Below are positions 5,287 to 9,852 of a stretch of 9,852 bases of DNA, one piece after another. A program made the position numbers and the translations under genes. The notes below the pieces were generated by a model. That model searched no databases and was not told the origin of the DNA. It was given only the letters and a program-made list of their open reading frames with translations. The DNA comes from Candidatus Dormiibacterota bacterium (GTDB lineage Bacteria; Chloroflexota; Dormibacteria; UBA8260; Bog-877). Each line of letters opens with the position of its first letter. Position 1 is the first letter of the stretch. The stretch is from assembly GCA_003133485.1 (NCBI GenBank), contig PKXR01000154.1, positions 1-9,852 of the forward strand, in the 5' to 3' direction.

Positions 5287-5987
5287 CCGACTCCACGCTC
5301 ACGGACCGGCTGGCAGCGGTGCTGGCTGAGATCCGCCAGGCCGAGCAGGAGTCAGGTCGGCCAGTGGGTAGCGTCGCTCTGCTCCCGGTGACCAAGGGCC
5401 ATCCCCCAGAGCTGGCCCGGGAGGCCACCACCCTCGGTCTCACCACGCTGGGAGAGAACTACCTCCAAGAGTGCGCCGCCAAGGACCGGGTACTCCGCGA
5501 TTCCCAAGGGACGAGGGTGCGGTGGCACCTGCTCGGGCACCTGCAGCGCAACAAGGCCAGGCGCGCCGCGGAGCTCTTCCGTCTGGTCGAGAGCGTCGAC
5601 AGCCTGGAGGTGGCACGCCGGCTTTCGAGCGCCAGGGCCGGCCAGCCGAAGCTCCAGGTCCTCTGCGAGGTCGAGCTCACCGGACTGCCGCAGCGGACCG
5701 GATTCGCCCCGAGCCGCCTGCGGGAGGAGTTCTCTCAGCTTTTGGAGCTAGAGGGAATTGGCGTGGAAGGGCTCATGACCGTCGCGGACCCCGGCAACCC
5801 GGAGCGGGCCTTCTCAGCCTGTCGCGAACTCTTAGTCCGGCTTCGCCTTACAAGCGGCCAACCGCTACCGACCCTGAGCATGGGCATGAGCGGTGACTTC
5901 CGGGCCGCGATCGCCGAGGGCACCACTCAGGTGCGGATCGGCACACTTCTCTTCGGAGCCCGCCCCGCCGCCAACGGAGCTGGTTAA
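5283..5987 (+). CDS. YggS/PROSC-family pyridoxal-phosphate homeostasis protein
   Basis: This family binds PLP on a single-domain alanine-racemase-like barrel and helps balance vitamin B6 and amino-acid pools. Landmarks from the proposed start are PLP lysine Lys38 in LLPVTKGHP, GENYLQE, WHLLGHLQRNKARRA, ELTGLPQRTGF, VEGLMTVAD and the phosphate-binding LSMGMSGDFRAAIAEGTTQVRIGTLLFG. All conserved blocks are present, giving about 234 residues. The start is unusual. The family N-terminus (LTDRLAAVLAEI, like IAERLAAVRARI in homologues) extends upstream of the first GTG (5319), but no ATG, GTG or TTG lies in frame there. The CTG at 5283 overlaps the nrdR stop as CTGA, so I propose CTG initiation by coupling. 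GTG 5319 is the conservative alternative and would drop the first 12 residues of that helix. The stop lies 6 bases from that of the convergent gene. Function is secure at family level. Confidence 0.93.
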   Translation: MTDSTLTDRLAAVLAEIRQAEQESGRPVGSVALLPVTKGHPPELAREATTLGLTTLGENYLQECAAKDRVLRDSQGTRVRWHLLGHLQRNKARRAAELFRLVESVDSLEVARRLSSARAGQPKLQVLCEVELTGLPQRTGFAPSRLREEFSQLLELEGIGVEGLMTVADPGNPERAFSACRELLVRLRLTSGQPLPTLSMGMSGDFRAAIAEGTTQVRIGTLLFGARPAANGAG

Positions 5988-5993
5988 GCCGGA

Positions 5994-7547
5994 TCAGCGC
6001 ACCAGCACCGTCAGCAGCTGGTAGCCGCTCGCCCCATTTGGATAGGTCTGCCCCTGACCCGGCTGCTGATAGTTACCTAGGCCGTCCCGAGCCCTCACCC
6101 GGAGTGTGTAGAACCCGGACGCGGGTCTCCAGGGAAAGCTCCATAAGGTCCAGGTGTAGGGAGAGAGCGGGACCCTGAGGTCTGCCGGGGACCACTTGTC
6201 GCTCCCATCCACGCTGATCTCCACCCGGGAGATGCCCCGGGTCCCGGCGTAAGCGACACCGGTCAGCAGGTAGGCCCGGCCCGAGCTGAGGGAGCTGTTC
6301 CCCGGGGGGAAGTCGAACCTGGAGAAGATCCGAGGGTAGGCACCGGCGTTCCAGCCTTGCTGTTCCCAATAGCCCAGGTAGGGCTTGGCTGAGAAGGTGA
6401 TGCCGGTGACCCATTTCGGGTTCTTCATGCCGTAGTGGTCGACCACCAGGACTCGGGCCGGGAACCCGTGCAGGGCGGTGAGAGGTGCCCCATTCAGTCG
6501 GTCGGCGAGCAGGGTGCTAGGCGCCATGGCCTGGTCCAAAATCAGGCTCTCGGTGTACCCATCGGCGCAGTCGAACAGGACCTGCTGGGTTCCGGCCGGC
6601 ACGCCCGCGCGCTGCAGCAGTCGGCTCAGCTGGACACCCCGCCAAATCCCGGTGCTGATCAAGGTGCCGCCGATCGGGTTGGAGATGCACTCCAGGGTCT
6701 GGGTCTGCGTCAAGTGGGGCTCGGCGAGCAACTCCCGGTAGGCGAGCGAGTACGGGTGGAGACCGCCCAGTTGGAGCCGCCAGGTCGAGGAGTCCACCGA
6801 AGGCGGTCCGAAAAGGTCCTTGGAGACGACGTAGAAGTCGGAGGTCGGGGTCAGCCCAGTCGGCAGCTGGTCCGCCGGGCCGCCTGGCGTCTTCCCCAGA
6901 TTCAGCCGGGGCACGGGGGGCGAGACGGCGCTGAGGACATTGAACCCGAGGTACCCCAGGCTGATGACCCCGAGGAGCCCTCCCGTGCCGGCCAGAAAGG
7001 TTCGGCGAGGCAAAGTGCCGTCGGGGGCTCGTCCCAGGCTCCCTGGTTGGCTGCCGCCCCGCTGGGGCAGCCCCAACAGCAGTTCCACCAGACCAGTTAG
7101 CAGCAGCCAATCCACTAGCGAGGAAGCGGTGGCCGGGACCGCCAGCGACCCCTCCCCCAGCGCCACTAGGGGCAGGGTGACCACCCAAAGACAGAGCGCG
7201 GGCACCAGCCACCGCATGAGGGCCCGGCCTCGCCGGAACGCCGGCGCGGCGGGGTAGGGCGCGACCGCCATCCAGCTCCAGCCGGCCAGCCAGCGACCCA
7301 GGGCCGCCCCGACCATCAGGATCAGGACCGAGGTCCCGAACAAAAGGAGGGGACGCCCCCTTTCCTGGAGGGTGTCGATCAAGGTGCCGAAGACGCTTCC
7401 TGGTAGGAGCAGGGCCATGCCGTTCCCGATTACCTCGCTGAGGGAAGGCAGCCCGGTCGTGACCCGCACCAGCAGCGTCGCCCCCAAGGTCAGGCCGGCG
7501 GCGCAGACTCCTAGCAGGGTGCCGTTGGGCTGCCGTGGACTCTTCAA
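5994..7547 (-). CDS. Membrane-anchored molybdopterin-dependent oxidoreductase (sulfite oxidase fold)
   Basis: This 517-residue protein joins a membrane domain to a sulfite-oxidase-type molybdenum cofactor domain. Residues 1-161 hold about five hydrophobic segments (near 8-33, 44-60, 64-91, 109-133, 142-161). A twin-arginine-like RRTFLAGTGG (181-190) with a sixth hydrophobic segment (to about 205) follows. The Moco domain spans about 235-395 with candidate molybdenum-ligating Cys287 in LECISNPIGG, then GVQLSRLL, FDCADGYTES, HGFPARVLV and YGMKNPKWVTGI. The C-terminus (about 425-517) resembles the Ig-like Mo-co dimerisation domain (RVEISVDGSDKW, TLRVRARDGLGN). The catalytic part probably faces the outside of the membrane. 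No haem motif is seen, so the electron partner is unknown. The start is uncertain: the TTG at 7547 is the first codon available after an in-frame TGA and lacks a Shine-Dalgarno. Substrate could be sulfite, another S/N-oxide or oxidised protein residues. Confidence 0.9.
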   Translation of the reverse strand: MKSPRQPNGTLLGVCAAGLTLGATLLVRVTTGLPSLSEVIGNGMALLLPGSVFGTLIDTLQERGRPLLLFGTSVLILMVGAALGRWLAGWSWMAVAPYPAAPAFRRGRALMRWLVPALCLWVVTLPLVALGEGSLAVPATASSLVDWLLLTGLVELLLGLPQRGGSQPGSLGRAPDGTLPRRTFLAGTGGLLGVISLGYLGFNVLSAVSPPVPRLNLGKTPGGPADQLPTGLTPTSDFYVVSKDLFGPPSVDSSTWRLQLGGLHPYSLAYRELLAEPHLTQTQTLECISNPIGGTLISTGIWRGVQLSRLLQRAGVPAGTQQVLFDCADGYTESLILDQAMAPSTLLADRLNGAPLTALHGFPARVLVVDHYGMKNPKWVTGITFSAKPYLGYWEQQGWNAGAYPRIFSRFDFPPGNSSLSSGRAYLLTGVAYAGTRGISRVEISVDGSDKWSPADLRVPLSPYTWTLWSFPWRPASGFYTLRVRARDGLGNYQQPGQGQTYPNGASGYQLLTVLVR

Positions 7548-7556
7548 GGCGCTAAA

Positions 7557-7582
7557 GGACGCTCTAGGCCGCTGGAGCGTCC
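7557..7582 (-). terminator. Hairpin between the dienelactone hydrolase and molybdo-oxidoreductase genes
   Basis: GGACGCTC (7557-7564) and GAGCGTCC (7575-7582) form a perfect 8-bp stem with a 10-nt loop. It lies 4 bases past the hydrolase stop on the minus strand, followed there by CTTTAG, so it resembles a weak intrinsic terminator or an attenuator before the downstream gene, whose proposed start is only 9 bases beyond. Confidence 0.5.
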
Positions 7583-7586
7583 CCGC

Positions 7587-8273
7587 TCACGGCTGCAGGT
7601 TCTGACGCAGGAACTCTAGCGAGCGATCCCAGGACAGCTTGTCTGCCTCAGCGTTGTGGACCTCGGGGCGGTCCTCATTGGCGAACGCGTGGTGCCCTCC
7701 GGGATAAGTGTGGAAGGTGTGGGTGACCTGGGCAGCGCTGAGTCTCTCGGTCAACTTGCGGACCGCTTCCGACGAGGCATACTCATCGTGGTCACCGAAG
7801 TGGCCAAGCACGGCGCCCGCGATCTTGCTGAGGTCGGTCTCAGGGCTGGGAACTCCATAAAAGCAGACCACCGCCCTGACCTTATCGTGGCTCGCCGCCA
7901 GGGTGATCGCGAGCGCTCCACCCATGCAGTAGCCCACCGTCCCCACGTACTCACCCTTGGCTTCGCCAGAGCTGAGCAGATAGTCGACAGCCCCGCGCAG
8001 CTCCTGGGCGGCCCGGCCCTCATCAAGCGCCATCATCGCCTTGCCCGCTTCGTCGGGCTCGTGGAAGCCGACCACCCGGCCGTGGTACAGGTCCGGGACT
8101 AAGACGGCGTATCCGGCTTCAGCCAGGCGATCCGCGGTGCGCTTGATCTGGTCGTTCAGCCCCCACCACTCCTGGATCACAACCAGCCCGGGGCCGGGCC
8201 CTCCCGCCGGTACGCTGAGGTATCCAGTCGCCGTGCTGCCGTTGCTGGGGAATTCGACCATCCGACCCGCCAT
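7587..8273 (-). CDS. Dienelactone hydrolase family protein
   Basis: This is an alpha/beta-hydrolase of the dienelactone hydrolase family, which opens lactone or ester bonds through a cysteine nucleophile. The 228-residue protein shows the N-terminal VVIQEWWGLNDQIKRTADRLA block with Glu35, the nucleophile Cys116 in GYCMGG, the probable catalytic aspartate Asp163 in HFGDHDEYA and the histidine (His195) in YPGGHHAFAN, so the triad is intact. Length is normal (about 230-240). There is no signal peptide, so it is cytosolic. I chose ATG 8273 because GGAGGG lies 7 nt upstream. The same frame stays open back to 8681, but that part is antisense shadow of recJ. A second ATG (8261) is four codons inside. 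It lies 92 bases downstream of recJ with its own candidate promoter. The true substrate is unknown; carboxymethylenebutenolidase activity should not be assumed. Confidence 0.94.
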   Translation of the reverse strand: MAGRMVEFPSNGSTATGYLSVPAGGPGPGLVVIQEWWGLNDQIKRTADRLAEAGYAVLVPDLYHGRVVGFHEPDEAGKAMMALDEGRAAQELRGAVDYLLSSGEAKGEYVGTVGYCMGGALAITLAASHDKVRAVVCFYGVPSPETDLSKIAGAVLGHFGDHDEYASSEAVRKLTERLSAAQVTHTFHTYPGGHHAFANEDRPEVHNAEADKLSWDRSLEFLRQNLQP

Positions 8274-8280
8274 CAGGCTT

Positions 8281-8286
8281 CCCTCC
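8281..8286 (-). promoter_or_regulatory. Shine-Dalgarno of the dienelactone hydrolase gene
   Basis: On the minus strand GGAGGG precedes ATG 8273 by 7 nt. It fixes the start and rules out the longer frame that overlaps recJ. Confidence 0.75.
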
Positions 8287-8326
8287 GTTCTTCCCGCTTC
8301 CCTGGGGCCAGGAACCCCACCCCCCA

Positions 8327-8354
8327 ACAATAGTAAGAACCCGGCGGCAGGCAA
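8327..8354 (-). promoter_or_regulatory. Candidate sigma-70-type promoter for the dienelactone hydrolase gene
   Basis: On the minus strand TTGCCT (8354-8349) and TATTGT (8332-8327) are separated by 16 bp, each matching 4 of 6 consensus positions. It lies in the 92-base gap after the recJ stop and would give a leader of about 45-50 nt, so the hydrolase gene may be transcribed independently of recJ. Confidence 0.4.
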
Positions 8355-8365
8355 AGCCCCCGAGC

Positions 8366-9852
8366 TCAGCGCCGAGTCGGCCGCAGGTCCCGCAGCAGCA
8401 GCCGGGGCTTCCGGCGCCCCCGCCAGTTGTCCACCTCCAGCTCGAACAGCGCATCGATCTGACGCCCGGCCGGAAGGTGAGCCTCCAGATGGGGCCGGCT
8501 GAAGCTGATCGCCTCGGCACTCCCGGTGGCGTCGGAGAGGATCACCTTGAGGTGGCCGCCGGACTTCCCCAAGGTCTCTGTCCGGATTACGGTCAGGCCG
8601 CTGGCGCAGAGCAAGACCGCGGGGTTCCCGGTGCCGCAGGGTTGGAGCAGGAGGAGCTCTTCGGCGAGACCTAGGCCACATTCCCGCAGCCCCACCTCGG
8701 CATCAACCCGAAAGGCCCTGAGCGGCTGGCGGTCACCGAGCTGCTCGTGGACTGCCTCAGCCAGCTTCGCCTCGAACTCAGCCGCTGCCTTCTCTCCCGG
8801 CACCAAGCTAAAGCCCCCGGCGGAGAGATGCCCCCCATAGCTTAAGAGGTGGTCGGAGCACCTCCGGAGCGCCTCCACGACATTCAGGCCGGGCACCCCC
8901 CGGGCGGAGCCCCGCCACTTGTCACCAGTTTCGCTGTAGACGAATGCCGGGCGCCCGTATTCCTCAGCCAGCCGTCCCGCCACCAGCCCAACCACCCCCG
9001 GACTGATCTCGGACGACCCCAGCACGATCACCGGCAGCTCATCCGGCATCGCCTCGACCGCAGCTCGAGCCAGCGTCAGCGCCAGCGCCAGCGAGGACCG
9101 ACGGGTCTGGTTGAGCGCCTCCAGTTTGCCGGCCGCCTCCTTGGCCTCCTCGGGGTCGTCGGCAAGGCAGCACCGGAGCGCCAGCCAGGCGTCGTCCATC
9201 CGGCCGGCGGCGTTGATCCGGGGGGCTAGCGAGAACCCCAGATCGCTGCTCGACGGCGCTCCATCGACTCCGGCGATCTTGGCCAGCTGAGCTAGGCCCT
9301 GAGGAGCCTGCTCGGGCCAGGCCCGAAGTCCCTGGCGAACGAGCCAGCGGTTCTCGTCCTGGAGGGGCATCATGTCGGCCACGGTGCCCAGTGCCACCAG
9401 CGGCAGCTGAGCCTCGGCGGTTCCCTTCGGCACGAGCTGGGCCGCCTCCAGCGCCCGCACCAGCTTGTAGGCAACCCCCACCCCCGCCAGCCCCTTGAAC
9501 GGATATTGGTCGTCGGGCCGCTGGGGATTGACCAGGGCGTCGGCGGGTGCCAGTTCAGCGTTGCCAGTGCCGGCCTCGGCGTGGGGCAGGTGATGGTCGG
9601 TGATGATCAGCTTGAGCCCCTCCGGCCGATCTCTGACGACGTCCACGGCGGTGGTGCCGCAATCCACCGTGATTACCAGCGTGGCCCCCTGGCGGCGGAG
9701 CTCCACCAGCGCCTCAGCATTGAGGCCGTAGCCCTCGCTCTCCCGCTGGGGAATGTAGGCAAGCGGTTCGTGCCCGGCCGCCCGGAACGCCCGCACCAGG
9801 AGGGCGCAGGCGGTGACCCCGTCGGCGTCGTAGTCCCCGTAGACCGCGATCA
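8366..9852 (-). CDS. recJ: Single-stranded-DNA-specific exonuclease RecJ, C-terminal part (5' end outside window)
   Basis: RecJ degrades single-stranded DNA 5' to 3' in recombination and mismatch or base-excision repair, using a two-metal DHH site. The frame is open to the right edge (first full codon at 9850), so a few tens of N-terminal residues are missing. In fragment numbering the motifs are YGDYDADG (4-11), VDCG (62-65), the name-giving TDHH (84-87), GTVADMMPL (155-163) and RINAAGRM (211-218). The DHHA1 domain contains WRGSARGVPG and GGHLSAGG (339-346). A C-terminal OB-like domain closes the protein (LFELEVDNWRGRRKPRLLLRDLRP). The GTG at 9796 is internal, after the first motif, and is not the start. 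In the DHHA1 segment usually written HPGVxGxVA, this protein has SPGVVGLVA. The gene is upstream of the dienelactone hydrolase gene on the same strand. The call is very secure. Confidence 0.96.
   Translation of the reverse strand, partial: IAVYGDYDADGVTACALLVRAFRAAGHEPLAYIPQRESEGYGLNAEALVELRRQGATLVITVDCGTTAVDVVRDRPEGLKLIITDHHLPHAEAGTGNAELAPADALVNPQRPDDQYPFKGLAGVGVAYKLVRALEAAQLVPKGTAEAQLPLVALGTVADMMPLQDENRWLVRQGLRAWPEQAPQGLAQLAKIAGVDGAPSSSDLGFSLAPRINAAGRMDDAWLALRCCLADDPEEAKEAAGKLEALNQTRRSSLALALTLARAAVEAMPDELPVIVLGSSEISPGVVGLVAGRLAEEYGRPAFVYSETGDKWRGSARGVPGLNVVEALRRCSDHLLSYGGHLSAGGFSLVPGEKAAAEFEAKLAEAVHEQLGDRQPLRAFRVDAEVGLRECGLGLAEELLLLQPCGTGNPAVLLCASGLTVIRTETLGKSGGHLKVILSDATGSAEAISFSRPHLEAHLPAGRQIDALFELEVDNWRGRRKPRLLLRDLRPTRR

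Noticed and set aside
6435..7100. 221-codon plus-strand frame opposite the molybdo-oxidoreductase
   Set aside because: Gln/Gly/Arg-rich antisense shadow; the minus strand has clear family motifs.
8274..8681. Long N-terminal extension of the dienelactone hydrolase frame
   Set aside because: It overlaps recJ on the same strand in another frame and has Arg/Pro-rich shadow composition. GGAGGG fixes the start at 8273.
9060..9100. Short CAGCGC-type repeats within recJ
   Set aside because: They are Ala/Leu-rich coding sequence (LALALTLARA) and not a separate repeat element.

Overview
The window is a GC-rich bacterial chromosome segment with closely packed genes and heavy use of non-ATG starts (GTG, TTG, probably one CTG). 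The gene set (OmpR-type regulator with a DrrAB-like ABC exporter, nrdR next to a YggS-type gene, a RecJ whose DHHA1 half reads 'NVVEAL...GGHLSAGG', and a membrane-anchored sulfite-oxidase-fold enzyme) suits a high-GC member of the Terrabacteria, such as Actinobacteriota, Chloroflexota or Dormibacterota. No marker here fixes the phylum, so this placement is an inference.

Layout, plus strand: (1) 1-2121, the C-terminal part of a winged-helix response regulator, an ABC ATPase and an ABC-2 permease, joined by 4-nt stop/start overlaps, i.e. one translationally coupled exporter operon. (2) 2210-2887, peptide methionine sulfoxide reductase MsrA, with an apparent 1-nt frameshift near its 3' end that removes the expected C-terminal cysteine. 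(3) 2888-3580, about 690 bases without an intact gene: a locally AT-richer patch with a decayed MFS-transporter-like fragment on the minus strand, a palindrome/half-site cluster, and a sequence resembling the ends of actinobacterial IS21-family elements. (4) 3581-4564, an aldo/keto reductase with a TTG start behind a strong Shine-Dalgarno sequence. (5) 4565-4785, a leader region with a long hairpin, a second palindrome and a possible small upstream ORF. (6) 4786-5987, nrdR and a YggS/PROSC PLP-binding protein, again joined by a 4-nt overlap.

Minus strand, reading from the right edge: the C-terminal part of recJ (truncated by the window), then a dienelactone-hydrolase family protein with its own candidate promoter and a strong ribosome binding site, then a hairpin, then a membrane-anchored molybdopterin oxidoreductase of the sulfite oxidase fold. 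This last gene converges on the yggS-like gene with only 6 bases between the two stop codons.

Functionally this is a mixed housekeeping and stress neighbourhood: export, methionine-oxidation repair, carbonyl reduction, ribonucleotide reductase control, PLP homeostasis, DNA repair and periplasmic redox chemistry. I see no CRISPR array, tRNA, rRNA or intact transposase, and no convincing undescribed multi-gene system. The most useful leads are the msrA frameshift, the scar at 2888-3580 and the probable CTG start of the YggS-like gene.
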